Position numbers and translations under genes: made by a program
Shown: positions 1-12,700 of the stretch, piece after piece
Layout: every line of letters begins with the position of its first letter
How positions within the stretch are numbered: the first letter of the stretch is position 1
Source: Takifugu bimaculatus
Lineage: Eukaryota > Chordata > Actinopteri > Tetraodontiformes > Tetraodontidae
Reading direction: 5' to 3'
DNA length: 64,000 nt
NCBI GenBank assembly: GCA_004026145.2
Contig: CP034975.1
Location: 12,737,582 to 12,801,581, forward strand
The notes under the pieces: generated by a model
Seen by the model: only the letters and a program-made list of their open reading frames with translations
What the model was told of the DNA's origin: nothing
The model's database searches: none

Positions 1-1200
1 CTCTAAGCAACAGCATGCAGCACTGTTGTGCAACTCTTGATGTAAATCTCCTGGTGGTGGCGCGGCTGGTGTCACATGCACACGGTTAATGGAATGGCCT
101 CTGGCTCATGTCATGTAGCTGCATTTGCAGGCGCTGTCATGTAGCCGCGCTGCATCGTGAAAAATGAGTGCTGGAAGTGCTGCCACCATTCCACGGCTCC
201 CTCAGACGGCACACGGCTGCTGAGCTGCTCCACGGTGTCTCTGTCTGTGTATAAAGGCGACGCAGAAGGTGTGGGACGACGAAAAGACGCCACGCATGCG
301 GCTTGCTCCCTCGTATGAAGATGCAACTTTAGGAAACCGGCTCTGCTCTGTCTGCCAGAAAGAGAATAAGTCTTTTCATTCCCTGACCGTCACTGAGGAA
401 AAAATTGCCGGTTTTTCCATCCCGGACTCGCAGCGAGCGAAGAATCCGAGTCGCAGCTGTAACCGTGACCCCAGAGCCGAACTCCTTCTATCACGGACAA
501 TAAACGTTCAGCTGTGTAACCTGTTCACAGGAAGAGGGACCCGTAGAGAGGCGTGTAAAGCTACGTCTGCCCCCCCTTCCCCCCGGCCACGGTGGAATCC
601 GTGAGCACATTTATCTGTATTCTGCAGCAGGATATGACATCGCAGCACAGATACCTGTGTGAATGCTAAAAGGCTGTTTGAGCACACTTTTAGTCCCATT
701 AACACGCTGAGGGGGGAAATGGATAAACGGCAGATTAGAAAACAAGGATGTGTTGGTGCCTCCGAAGAGCGAGCGCATGACTCCGGCGTGACAGGTGAGA
801 TTAGCGAGCTGGTGGGTTTAGCAGAAACACCATCCTGGAGGTCAGCCGCTGGGCCTCACGTGCACGCTGGCGCCCTGGGTGGAGGAAAACGCCGATCGGT
901 CGCGCCTCACAGCCGTCGTTATCCTCTCATTTGGCCACGCGTGCATGTGAAACTAAGGAGTTACTCCAACGTATGTCGTGGTGTTTGTTGATTTACTGAT
1001 TACCGTTTGATTTAAGTTTTATTGGCAATTATCTTCCGACTTTGGCTTTTTAAGAGTCATTGCCAAGGGCTACAGGAGGCTTGTTGCCAGGGTGACGGTG
1101 TCGACAACTTTGCCAAGAATGTGCCTGTCAAACACAAGAAGTAATGACCACATTTGTGAACTTTGTCATCATGGCTATTTTAATTTGACATTTCTTCCAG
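1..1200 (+). other. GPR39 intron 1 (3' part)
   Basis: This stretch precedes the splice acceptor of the GPR39 last exon. The acceptor is a pyrimidine-rich run ending TTTCTTCCAG at 1191-1200. GPR39 is known as a two-coding-exon gene, so the first exon with TM1-TM5 should lie upstream of the window (inference). Short open frames here have no recognisable protein similarity. I see no other gene. Confidence 0.6.
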
Positions 1201-1679
1201 GGCTCATTGTTGCCTCCTTGATGCTGTGCTGGCTCCCCACCCAGATCCGCCGCGTTATGATGGCAGCGCTGCCCAAGTCCAGCTGGACCTCCCATTTCTT
1301 CTGGAGCTATGTGACGCTCTCCCCCGTGGCTGACACCTTCTTCTACCTCAGCTCAGTCATCAACCCGTTCCTGTACAACCTGTCCTCCAGACAGTTCAGG
1401 GAGGTGTTTGTCCAGGTCCTGCGGTGCCGCCTCACCATCGAACACGCCAACAAACGCACCCTTGCCAACGCCCCGGCCTCCCGCATCTCCGCGCGCTCCC
1501 TTCAGCCGCTGTTGAGATCGCTGCGTCGCAACAAGGACGGCAGGTCAGCCAAGGCCCAAGACGAAGCCGTTCCAAAGGTTCAGGTGGAGAACGATTCAGG
1601 AATAGCTTCTCTCAGCAAGACCGAAGAATCCAATGTAATTCCCAGTGAAGCAGATATGCCATCAGAGAGTGAAGTTTAA
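1201..1679 (+). CDS. gpr39: GPR39, zinc-sensing G-protein-coupled receptor, last coding exon (partial gene)
   Basis: Class A GPCR of the ghrelin/neurotensin receptor group, a plasma-membrane receptor activated by extracellular zinc in mammals. About 158 residues are encoded here: TM6 with the CWLP motif (GLIVASLMLCWLPTQIRR), an extracellular loop 3, TM7 with the NPxxY variant NPFLY, helix 8 (SSRQFREVFVQVL) and a Ser/Lys-rich cytoplasmic tail ending ESEV. The exon starts after the AG at 1199-1200 in phase 1 (one base comes from the upstream exon) and ends at TAA 1677-1679. The tail is shorter and more divergent than the mammalian one. TM1-TM5 lie outside the window. The match to GPR39 around TM6, TM7 and helix 8 is strong, and the neighbouring LYPD1 supports it. 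Confidence 0.94.
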
Positions 1680-1906
1680 GGTAACCCTCACACCACTCTG
1701 GGCCCATTCTTCAACGTCCATCATCTTATTCTTGACTCCTCCTCCCAGGACGAGCTGATACACATCATGTGGTCCACCTGGGCTGCCTTGGAGTCCTCCT
1801 GACCCTCCTGAGATCTTTAAAACTAGATTTTTTAAAACCTCCTAAAGGTTATTTCCAATCAGAGCACTGGGCAGTTTAGGTACATCCATCTTTAATCAGT
1901 ATGCAG

Positions 1907-1912
1907 AATAAA
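1907..1912 (+). terminator. Candidate GPR39 polyadenylation signal, proximal
   Basis: An AATAAA hexamer lies 228 bases after the GPR39 stop codon. It would give a short 3' UTR. Use is not provable from sequence. Confidence 0.45.
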
Positions 1913-2064
1913 AGTCACGGTTGATGCTATGAGGTTGCTCTCAGGTCTAAAAACGCCAGGTTGAACAGACCACATCACCCCCATACTGGCCTCCCCCACC
2001 TTCTGACGGTTCACATTAGAACTGATTTTAGAACTGATTTTAATATTTTACACTTTCACTTTTA

Positions 2065-2070
2065 AATAAA
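2065..2070 (+). terminator. Candidate GPR39 polyadenylation signal, distal
   Basis: A second AATAAA lies about 390 bases after the GPR39 stop and is followed by a G/T-rich stretch (GGTTTTGGG), a plausible downstream element. Confidence 0.5.
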
Positions 2071-2908
2071 GGTTTTGGGATCAGATGTTAAAAGGGAGAA
2101 GAGAGATTATGTGATTGGCTAAGGTACGAGGGGATCACCCGGGTGGTTCGTTAGCTAAATAAGAAATGAAAGTACTCAAACATTTTAAGTTTCTCTGACT
2201 CCATTGTGACGCCAGTAATCACACAATGACACTAAAATGTTGGACAAACTGTTTCTGACAACCATAAACACTCCAGGATCTCGATTTATGTCACCTTGAA
2301 CTGCATAAATGATTCTGCTGGACCAGCAGCGGGACAGAAACACGGATGGAAAAAAACCAAATGGGAACAAATGGTTGCCTAGCGATGGAGCGCAGATGTT
2401 AACAATGGGTAAAAGTGTTCAGCAAACACATTTTTTAATAAATGGATTCTCTCCTTCTGTTTCCCTGTGTTTCTACAAGAGTAGTGACAGTGGATGTCTG
2501 TGGATGGTTGGACTGGTTATACTGGGATTTGTACAAATGAAACATTATTCTACTTATTGTTGATGTTTCCAGGCTTCATTTCACTGCTGTAAAAATATCA
2601 GACCGTCAACATGATGCGGCGAGTTTGGGTTCATGAGTTTGGAGACCTGTGACCTTGGTTCGCTCATGATGGTTTTCTAGAGCCCAAATTTACGGAGGCG
2701 CCGTAAACGCCTCACCGACTTTACCCGCCACTTACGCTCCTCCCACAACTGAATACACCTGAAACAGGTGAGACAGTATGTAGAGGGCGGATTGTAAGAG
2801 ATAACGCGACTTCCTCACGTGTTCCACCTGCCGGTTCTGTCCGGTCAGCCTCAACTGACGAACCAGGTGAGTCAACGCGCTGAACTCGGACGTTTTCCAG
2901 GACCGTAA

Positions 2909-2971
2909 TGTGCGGGACGCAATCACGCCTGTGCGGGACGCATTCACGCCTGTGCGGGACGCATTCACGCC
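2909..2971. repeat. 21-bp tandem repeat, 3 copies, GC-rich
   Basis: Three consecutive copies of a unit starting TGTGCGGGACGCA and ending CACGCC. The first copy differs by one base (AATC for ATTC). Each copy holds several CpGs. It lies between the GPR39 and LYPD1 3' ends. Confidence 0.85.
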
Positions 2972-3525
2972 TGCGTGTCCCCGCAGTTATTCCTTAGTCA
3001 AAATGGATGTTTGGCGTTGAGTAACGTGCCGGTTTGAAGCTGTTTCCCTCACTGTGCTGCTGAAACACATCGACTTTAAATAAACAGAGACGTCATAATC
3101 CCTTTCATCAAATTTAGTTCCATATTTTCAATCTACTTATTCAATCTAAGTTTAAGTTATGGTTTTAGTTTTTATTCACCTTATTTGAACATCACGTAGG
3201 AGAGAAGAACATTATAATATGATGCATTTTACAGTGTCAGTTTTCCAGATTTTCTTAAATTGCGACGTTAAAGTTTTGTCCTTACATTATTATATTAAGT
3301 GCCACTTTGTCCGAGCAGCGTTTAAATCTACCTTAATGATTATTTATCAAAACTGTAAATGTGCTAATGCAGCGATAACTCATGAGAAACGGAACTGATT
3401 GGATCCCGTTATCCATTCTGCATTATTTCTTATTCCAGGACATACAGAGTTATATTTGTAATAAGGCCAACAATAATGTGGCGCTATATTATCATGTGCA
3501 CGTAAATGTGTTTCTGGGATATTTG

Positions 3526-3531
3526 TTTATT
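3526..3531 (-). terminator. Candidate LYPD1 polyadenylation signal
   Basis: TTTATT on the plus strand (AATAAA on the minus strand) lies about 330 bases beyond the LYPD1 stop codon. Other AT-rich candidates lie further on. Confidence 0.4.
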
Positions 3532-3859
3532 GTGTTTGGACAAGAGGCCGAGCGGGCAGGAGGGCGTGTGGGTGTAGAGCCTGAATCTGAGGATGGAAGT
3601 GAACCTTTGACCTCCTGCAGGGCGTAAACACACCATGCATGAATGAGCCGTCCTCTGTCCTCTGAAATGGCCTGAAGCTGCTCCGTCCTCCCTGACGTCC
3701 TCCACATCACCTCAAACACGTGAATGCGACAAACGTGATGGCGAAATCTTCCCTCGGCTCGGCAAAACAGTTCGAAAGGCTTCCAGAACCCGGTCCAGAT
3801 GTCTGTTTTTATAGACTTCCAGTTCGCCGAACCGACATTTCCTTGCGGACGGTGGTCTG

Positions 3860-6800
3860 TCAGCAGAGGACGGAGGAAAGAAGAGCGACCACGAGGGGCC
3901 ACGGCGAGCTCGCTGCGACGCCAGCTGATGACTGTGGGCGTTTCTTCTGGCGGGGCCCGTTACAGAGCGGCGTGTTGCAGCATGTGATGCAAACCGAGTT
4001 GAGCTTGCCGGTGCAGAACTGCTGGTAGCCAGAGGAGGCGATAAGACAGGCTCCCGAAGAGGCGCAGGACTTGCGGTAGTGCACCCCTGAAATGAGGACA
4101 GGAGAATGGACGCATTAGGCTCATAATGAGAGGATTAGTGGCTGAGAGAGGGAGATGAACCACGGGCAGAAACAATGAGAGGAGGGCTTGTAATTAAGAA
4201 TAAATTGGATCCATTATTTCATCAAAGGGAACATCCTGAATCCGAGTATAATGCTGTACTGCTCATTTGAAGTCAGGACACTTGACTCTCCTCCGTGTCT
4301 CTGGAAGCTCAAACTCAGGCTTTCTGCTCACATAATCATGGCTAAATGAGCGAGTCGATTTGTTGATGCTGATGTCTATGACACTATTTTGCATCATCGA
4401 TGCAAACACGATGGACAGCGGGGGCTGTTCCCCCCCCCTCAGACATAGCTGCTTCTATCCACCGAGACCGTCTGGGATGCGTTTATGGTGTGAAGCACGT
4501 GTTGGTCCTGTATGAGCAGGAAAAAAAGGTGCTGGCCAGCCACACCTGGCTAACACCAGCTAACCTGGTGATGCTAGTGCTAATGCTGGTGTTGTGAGGA
4601 TTAAAACACTCCCCTCAGAGGAAACCTGGAGGTTCCCCCCCGCTGTCTTTATTCACCTCTGAACAAGGTTTGGGAAGGGAATTAAAGCATGACATTAGCT
4701 CGCTGTCCTGGACGCATTTAGCGTTGTAAATTAATTTATAAGCTTAAAGAAAAATGTCAACAATGTTTGCGAGGTTGGCGGCGAGAGGACTTAACATTTA
4801 CCTGACATTTAACTTCACAAGAGTTTAGATAGCGAGAGCGTAAACTTCCAATAACCCTCCGAACCCTTGATACCTCCCCCCAGCCGAGTGTGTCAAACAA
4901 CTTAAGTGCTGTACATTCATTTAAATTGTGCATCCTGCTGTGTCTTCGACTGCTGTAAATATCAGTGGGGGGGACCAGACGGCGTTGGAGGATAATCCAG
5001 TGGAAGCACAGCGTGAAAGGCTCCAAAGGCCTGCGGGGGAAACGTGTCCACAAAGGCTGCAGTTTAAAATCACTGCGTTTAGAAAACAGCTTCATCTTAG
5101 GGGAGGGGGGGGGGGGGGGGTCACTGCTTTTATTCCTGCAGTTTGTTGGGAAAATGCCCAAAGCTGATGAAACAGTCAGTCAGTGGGAGAATGAGTTTGG
5201 AATTTGGGGCTTTTTATTGGCGATCTCATCGACAGTAGGGGGCGCCCTTGTTTTTCCAGCTTCTGCTTTGTAACGGTCCAAACTTCGCTAACTTCAGGGC
5301 GCGTTCGCAGCCAGAGCCAGACTGTAGCAGAACGCTGGCTCGTTGGGTCGGACCGTGTCAAAGCTCATCTGGTGAAGCTAAAAGAGAGAACTCTGGTCCT
5401 CAGAAGCTTCTGCAGCCTTCGGTACGTCAGGTGAGGCTGCACTCTTAGCTGCTAGCTTAAGTTAAACACGTTACTAAGGAATGCGTCTTGTGATTTCAGC
5501 CTCTCCTGACTTTTCTCTTAACTTGTTTATGGAATTGAACGGCGGTTTAAGGAATTGGGGGAAGTTTTGATCTATTAAAACAAAACGAAGAGTCTTTGTT
5601 TCATCCGCGAATGTCCTGGAAATCCAGTCCGACCTGGTGGATCTCCACTGGATCACGATTAGTCCTGAGTCACCAGCGAACAAGAATCTCCAAAATCCAA
5701 AACAACGAGAGGCACCGACGGCCTTCGGGGGAGAATTTAATTTTCTCTATCCGTGGGAACGAGATCCGGCACTTCAGTCCAAATTATAACGTTGAGTTAA
5801 TTTATGGTGGAAAAGGGGAGAAAAGTCTTATCAGCTGCGAGAGAAGTGGAACACTTGAGTCTAATGAGAATCGTCATGGTCAGCTACCCTGAATGAGGAC
5901 GTGTCCAGCAGTCTGGAGAACTTTAGATTGCTCCTCCAAATGAGATCTTTTATCAAATAACGAGTGGTGGACGCTGTGGGCGCAGAGCCGGGTTGACAGG
6001 AGACCTTATATGAACGGTAGTGTGGTGAAGAGTCAACTGTTTCCCCAATCGGGTGTCAGTCTGCCGCGTGCACTTTATTATCCAGCTCCATCAAACTGAC
6101 GGAGCTGAGAATAGATGGCACTCGCTTGATGAAGCGGCATAAAGATGTCGCCTAGATTAATGGCTGTTTGGCAGCGGCGATTAAAACGAACGAAGTTGTC
6201 GTTTCTTTTTTTAAATATTTTTTTTTTCTTTGTTCTCGTTGAGGTATCGACAACAACCTGTGAGGAAAAGGAGTGTCCTGGTGTATTGTTTAAGTTCTTA
6301 TAATCTGCTGTGTGACCTGTTTATTTTAAAATGTTACATTTTAAAAAGCTGCAAATCGGCGGGAGGTTTCACTTAATTAAAGTTGTTCCGATTAGATGAG
6401 GTAAGAGAAGCGCCTTGAGGTAGAAAAACGAGGAGCTTCCATGTCTCTCGCTAATACCACGCAGGGTGATTAGACATAATCAGGTTCATTTAAAAAGTAA
6501 GTTAAAAGTAGGAGAAGAGCAGCACTGGATAAATCTGACCACTTTATCATCGTTTAAAAGGTGAGAAGCTGTAATTTAACCGGTTTACATGTAATCTGAT
6601 TAGATGTTGTCTAATTACACACTTTGATCTATTCATTTTAAAGCTTAAAAGGTAGAAATAAAAAGGATCATGATGTAAAATATTGATCATAGGATGTAAT
6701 CTGATTCCACGTAATGTGCTTAGATCATATCTGTTAATATTAATGGTAAAATTGTAACTAGAGGAGTGAAATACTAGGCAGCAGTAAAGCAAATAATTTA

Positions 6801-9589
6801 AATAAAACCGAGCAAAACTAAACATCATCATGTCTCATCACGCAATTCAAATCCTCTAAATCTCATTAGCATCATTAAAGCGAAGGTGTCCCCAGTAACG
6901 TCCTCCAGACGCACTTAAGAGCGGCGCTCGCTCCTCCGCCGTCCCATCGAAGCCACATTTACATTAGAAATGTAATGCAGAGCCGCACGGCGGCCGCACA
7001 GGTCAGGATACTCCAACGCCGCCCATCTTTGTTCCCAACACTTGAGGGCATTAGAGGTGGCAGCACAATGGCGAAGGTATCCTCTGCATTTAAGTGGTGA
7101 TGAGGCTCGGCCAGAGCAGGCGTGACGATAACGGCGCCAGATAAATGCACACGAGTATTCATGCAGAAATTTTCTTATTAAGGAAGCGTCGACTCTGTGG
7201 TGCCGAACGGCTGCCCTTTTAGATCAGGAACCCTCTCCCAAAGACAAGAGCTTATTGCTTTTTCTCATCAGTGGCAGAAATAGTGGGGGGGGGGGGCTCA
7301 CAATTTTGTCAGGGTGTGAAAATGAGGTGGACCCGGGTCAGGAGAGTGACCTTCGTTGTCTGAGCTGCACCACCTGAGACGGAGAGGCACATTACTCATC
7401 ACTAAAATCCTGCTGAGGCCCAATAATCCACACTGAGCAGCCTGTTAGCATAAATAAAGTTCCGCTGCACTGGATTGTTTTGGAAAGGCTGGATGCAGGC
7501 GGGTAATAAGTGAATAAATTAACTTTTATGAACTCCATAAAAACAACACAGTCGACTGAAAGAGAGCGCGGCGGCGCGGGGAAAATGCTAAAACAGCAAA
7601 CGTCTCTTCCATTAACTGACCTCAGATTCACCTGTTGGACACCAGGTTAATGATATTAGCCCCTATACGGGGGCAGTCCGTCCGTCCGTCCGTCCATCTG
7701 TCTGTCTGTCTTCAATGAATTAGCTAATCTACTAGCTAACGCTAAAATGACAGTTGCTTCTAAGTAAACGTGTCCCGTCCTGATTTTGGGGGTGTTCAGA
7801 GGTGTTTGAACAGGACCCAGATGACCTTTGCAGCGATGTGCCGCTGTTGGTTTGGCTTTTAATGTTTTCCAAATCGATGTGCAGATTAATTTACAGTCAA
7901 CGAACCGACCTTTAGTGCTTCTCTTTCTGATAGATTCTAACCAGCATAAAAGCTCCACTTAGAACTACAGAAGAACTCCTCAGCCAGAGCCGTGAAACAT
8001 GTGTTTCTGGTTAACTGCCTCTATACCCAGGTAAAGGTTTGTGGACAGCCTCTCAGACTCTGAGAGCGACCGCGAAGGTCATGTCCCTGCTGAAGACCTC
8101 ACTGCAGACGACTGAACGTTCTGCCTGTTGCAGAATATAGATATGATATCAGACATTCTCTGAGCCTGATCCAGGACCGCTGTGTGACACGCACAGCATT
8201 TGGTGCCATTAACTATCCAGGAGGTGCATTAAACAGGGAGGCAAAGGTGGCCGGTTGCAAATCGCCGCCTCCAGATGAATCTGGACTCATGACTGGAATC
8301 GATAACAAAGACTGAAAACAAGGCGGCATCTCGGATGGGCTCGAGCCTCCGTGTGCAAAATGCAAAACCCAAAACTGGCTTCTGTCGTTCGCTGGGTTCT
8401 CATAGCTGAGAATAATAAACCGCTTGACACCAGCAATCCTGCGCATCAAGTTCAAATCTATAGATATCTACGTCTCTATAGGACTGATGCAAACGCTGCC
8501 AGATCGGCTGATTTCCCGCTCGTCTTCCATTTCTAATGATTAAATGTCAGCAGCGTTCGTGGCCACCTGCTGTTTGACGGCGTTTGTTATCTGATGACGT
8601 CCGTTATCAGCAGTAATCAGACCAGTAAACGCCGCTCATCCCGCTGAGCGATGGCTGGAGGTGCGGAGTTAACGACTGACCGTCATCCTTCACCAGGACC
8701 TCCTTCTGGCACATGTCCTGCACGTTGATGGTGCAGTTGACGACGAACTCTGGCGTGGAGCAGTCGTGCGTCATCTCGCACTGGTAGCACTGAATCTGCA
8801 GAGCCAGGCCTGCAGCACACAAGCACAGGTGGAATTAAAGGTCGTTAAAAGAAGGAAATCTGCTTTTCCCAGCGAGTTATTGATCTGCAGCTAACAGCGG
8901 TATTTCAACAGCAACCTTTCATGTTGTGGTAATATTTGAACTTCCAGACTTGTTTTAGCACCCCCCCCCCCCCCCACCTTCCACCTCCCACCTCAACAAG
9001 CCAGTCACGTGGAAAAGTTAAATTTTTAAGTGCCAACCATGTTCCCTCTGATCACCATCTTTCCGAAACGAGGCTCAGAGGATCGTGTCATACATCAGGT
9101 TCTCCAGCATGGAGCAGAATTAGAATGAGACTTCTCAGGGTTGAGTCCTCAACATTTTCTGCTCCAGTGCGTTAATTAAACCCCCGCGACCACTGCGCAG
9201 CAGAACAGGTGGAAACTCCGCATTTTTACCACGCTGCTCGTTTCTCTTCCACCGTTAAAGCACCACGGAGAGCCTTCGGTAATTTCTCCCTGTGGTCACT
9301 GATACCCCCCACCCCCCCAACCCTAACCCTAACCCAAATGATCGTTTAAGTTTTGGCTTTTATTCATTATGATGAGTTAAAGTCAGAAACCTGCTGAACT
9401 CCAAAGAAAAATCGGCGCGTCCGCGCGGATCCGCGCTGCGTCTTTACGCGGCGCAACAAACAAAAACATGCAAGAAAAAACACACACACAAAAACCCCAA
9501 AGTGATGTTTAGTCCCCGTCCACGCGCGCGTCTCCCTTACCTGAGGTGCAGAAGAACAGGAGCAAAGTTGAGACGCCGAGGAGCCGCAT
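3860..9589 (-). CDS. lypd1: LYPD1 (Lynx2), GPI-anchored Ly6/uPAR-domain protein, complete
   Basis: A small cell-surface Ly6/uPAR (three-finger) protein. Mammalian LYPD1 is a neuronal GPI-anchored modulator of nicotinic acetylcholine receptors. Coding exons on the minus strand are 9589-9541, 8809-8681 and 4086-3860. Junction phases match (1/1, 1/1) and give 134 residues; human is about 141. Exon 1 encodes a signal peptide (MRLLGVSTLLLFFCTS). Exon 2 holds the CYQC start of the Ly6 fold and the block NVQDMCQKEV. Exon 3 carries KSCASSGACLIASSGYQQFC and CCNTPLCNGP, then a hydrophobic tail (SPWPLVVALLSSVLC) fit for GPI attachment. Splice sites are TCAG|GTAAGG, CTGCAG|GCC, GACG|GTCAGT and TTTCAG|GGG. 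Stop TGA at 3860-3862. No disruption was seen. The family assignment is close to certain. Confidence 0.97.
5231..5246 (+). promoter_or_regulatory. CTCF-like motif, forward
   Basis: GACAGTAGGGGGCGCC matches the CTCF core consensus CCASYAGRKGGCRS except at the first base. The forward orientation points rightward, toward NCKAP5. Binding is inferred from sequence only. Confidence 0.5.
7676..7711. repeat. TCCG/TCTG tetranucleotide microsatellite
   Basis: About four TCCG units followed by TCTG units in LYPD1 intron 2. Confidence 0.85.
9319..9335. repeat. Short telomere-like CCCTAA repeat
   Basis: AACCCTAACCCTAACCC follows a run of C, inside LYPD1 intron 1. It is under three full hexamers, too short to claim a telomere relic. 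Confidence 0.5.
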
Positions 9590-9760
9590 GTTCCTCCGCG
9601 CTGGCGCATCAGAGACGGATCTCTGCAGGTCTGAGGGCTGCGCACGGACTCCGGAGCCTGCAGCCGGGCATGCTGAGACGAGCGCGCACCGCCTCCCCCG
9701 ACGCGTCCGCGCTCTTATCCACCGCCGCTGACGCACGCGGTCGACCGCCACCACGTGATC
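9410..9760 (-). promoter_or_regulatory. CpG-rich LYPD1 promoter / first exon region
   Basis: The stretch around and upstream of the LYPD1 start codon (ATG at 9589, reading leftward) is much richer in CpG than its surroundings, with runs such as GCGCGTCCGCGCGG. An E-box CACGTGA sits near 9752-9758. No clear TATA box was seen. The promoter role is inferred from position and composition. Confidence 0.55.
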
Positions 9761-12700
9761 AGGAATTCGGCTATTGTTCATGTGCGCTAAAATATACAAA
9801 ACAAACATCTGACTTTAACAAGGGAAATATATGGTCCTGAGACAACAACTAAAATGATTAAATAAGAATTTAAACCCGTTAATAGCAATAGGATGACTTA
9901 AATGGGATGAAAGGATGCTCAGAGGTGACTCAGAATCAGATTTGACCCTTTTTCGAACCTTTTTTGGCTCCTCGGTTCGTCTCTGGGTTTTTGATTGATT
10001 GTCTCCGCTTGGATGATGCACATACGTCTCGCCTCCTTCCAAATACCCACTTCTGCTGTCACTAATGTTACTTTTTCAGACTTTCTTCTTAGGGAAATGA
10101 GTCACGGATGCAAGTGAGAGTTTGAGCCTCCGAAAGGGAGATTGGGTTGACGGGGGTTTGCTCGGTCCTCCATCTAAACTGAACTTTCCGTCTCTGTTGT
10201 AATTAGGGGAGGAATCATTGCGCCGGCGCTGCGTCGAGGAGCTGTAGAGATGTTGTTTGTGATTTACTGCGCTAATCAGCTTAATTAGAAGTTAGATAAT
10301 TACACATTAAGACACATTTAAATGTTATGAATCCCTGTTTGGGCTGAACTTTAAATTGCCCGTGGTCATTCCCCTTTTAGCGTTGGAGCAGATTTACAAC
10401 CAGAGTGTTGCTCTTAAATTAAAAGTGCGGCTGGATAATGAAGCTGCGCGTGCTGGACGTAGTGCGCAGCCATCGAAGCTGTCACGTGATAACGTGTGTT
10501 TTAGACGTTAAAATCAACTCGGCGTTTTGTCAACATGAGTTTTGCGCTTTGGCAGGTTCACAGCGCCCGGGAGGCATTATGGGATGAGTGACAGGCCAGA
10601 ACCGGAGCCCCCTGCATCACTCAGTCGGGCTTTTGAAGGACACAAATAACATGCAGGATATTTTAAACATGAGCGACTTAAAAGCACACAAAGTTTAGAA
10701 ATGAGACTCGAACGCTTTGGATTTCCTCTGACGGCTGAAGCTGCCCAAGGTTACAGGAACCTTCAGACTCTGACAGGCTATTTGTTTACCCAATTTTCAA
10801 TTTTAATGCAATATTTAAAAGTTTCCCTCCTGTCATCAAGGACAAAGGACCAGTTTCCAGTGCCCCCACCCTTAATTTCATTAAGGTTGATTTAAAAGTC
10901 TGCACACCGTCGGCTCACATCAGCGAAGATCTGAGTGGATAAAAATGGTAATAGGCTGTCTCAAGTTATTGCATCCAGAGAAATAATTCACAAGAAAAAA
11001 AGGACAATCAATAACAATAATATATACGTGTTTGTGGATGTCCTGCCTTAATTAGAATGGTTGGCGGTTGCTGTCTGAAGGCTGAAGGGAAGCCAGTGGG
11101 CATAACTCAGAGCTAGAAAACAGCCCAACTGTTTAACACCAGATGAGGCTCTGCAGACCAACCTGCTGATCATTTTATTGGTATATTAAAGCTGGTTCCT
11201 GGAGATTTCTACGGTGTCATTTCGACTGTTCCAGCAGTAGCAGTGTGAACTTGGAGACCCCGGTGGTGTCTCAACACGCCACTTCTTGATCCTTGTTCTC
11301 GTGCTCTTGTGAAGCGCCTGCATACTGAGAACATTGTTTTCAGTATTTCCTCCTTCCCCTTAGACAAGATGATAGATGCTGCTTTTCCAACTAGAATTAG
11401 CTAATTAGAATTACAGTAATTACTTGAGTAAAAGTCAGCGGATACATATTTGAACAACTCTCAATGCTCCCGTTTGCGTCTTACGACTTCTTTACAATAT
11501 GATTTTACACTCAGATTATGACATCCCATTCACAGCCAATAAATTAAGATAAGCTAATTAGCACGAGGTCATCTATGTGCAGCTCTTCCTCCTTATCAAA
11601 CAGGATCTTTCAACTTATTGACAGGATCAGGGGACACAAAAATCACGATAAATTCCTCTGTAATTAGACAGTTTTGTAAAAATATTACACTCTATTGTTA
11701 AAGCTAATAGTCTTTTTGGTTCTACACCAAATGAGGCAAATTCATGTAATAATGTTTCTGCAGAATCAATAAAACAGTTTGTTTCCTAGTTATAAGAATA
11801 CTTTGTTCCTTCGGGTTGTCATCTAATAATAGCAGAGCAGGAGCTTTTCACCAGTTGTCATGAGCACCAGTACAGTGTTCTCTAATTTGTTTGTTCGGAG
11901 ATAATTAAAAAAAAACCTTGATTTTGTCGCATATGCAGCTTCTCTTGGCTCCTGCTGGTCTTTGCAACGTACATTTGGTCGCACACAACAAACCACCAAC
12001 CCGGATCCTTTCATAAGGTACTGAAATAGTTTATTTCCCCCTTTGCTCTTTTACACAAATCAAGGAATCCCAGTAATATACAATTCTTGAATTGATACTG
12101 CTAAGGTGGCTGTCACACAAAAACATCACTGTTAAAATTGGATTATGAAAAAGAACATAGAGACAGAGTAGCTGTAAGAGTGAGTAACAATATGTGCAGT
12201 AAATGGTAAGTTAGTCGGTGCTGATACAAATACGGGGCGTTACAAGTGAGTGTTAAAAAAATACAATACTCTTGTGAGAGTGCCGCTCACGGACGCCATG
12301 CTCCGTCGACCCGTGCTGCCAGACTGCTCCCTGATCAGCGGACGCCTCGCCTTACCCGCGTATGCTACATGTCTCTGTCACTCAACACTTTTGTGTCGCG
12401 TGTATTCCTTTTAATCAACGTGTGTAAAGATGTAAGAAAGAGGTAAATAGATTGACGACAGTGTGCGACACCGACGGCGCTACGTCACACTAAACTGCCT
12501 CGAGTGCGTTACCAAAGAATATGGCTGTCATCACCATAAACCACCACCGCAGCTTTGATATGTAGATTCGGTTGCATTCGTTGCGTGTTTATGCGGTTAG
12601 CATCGTGACCTGTTTGGCAAGTATGCGTTTTGGCAAATATGTACAGATGGAAGGTGAGTGAGCTGGCAAAGGTGCAAAGAGGAAGAGGAGGGAGGCCTCA

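Larger units (their letters stand above)
1680..3859. other. Convergent interval between GPR39 and LYPD1
   Basis: The two genes point toward each other with about 2.2 kb between stop codons. This interval should hold both 3' UTRs. In mammals the corresponding transcripts are close or overlapping (established knowledge), so antisense overlap is possible. A small GC-rich 21-bp repeat sits at 2909-2971. No other gene is recognised. Confidence 0.55.
4087..8680 (-). other. LYPD1 intron 2
   Basis: This 4.6-kb intron holds no recognised gene. It has a CTCF-like motif at 5231-5246, homopolymer G runs near 5103-5120 and 7286-7296, and a short TCCG/TCTG repeat at 7676-7711. Short open frames are scattered on both strands and look like chance. 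Confidence 0.6.
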
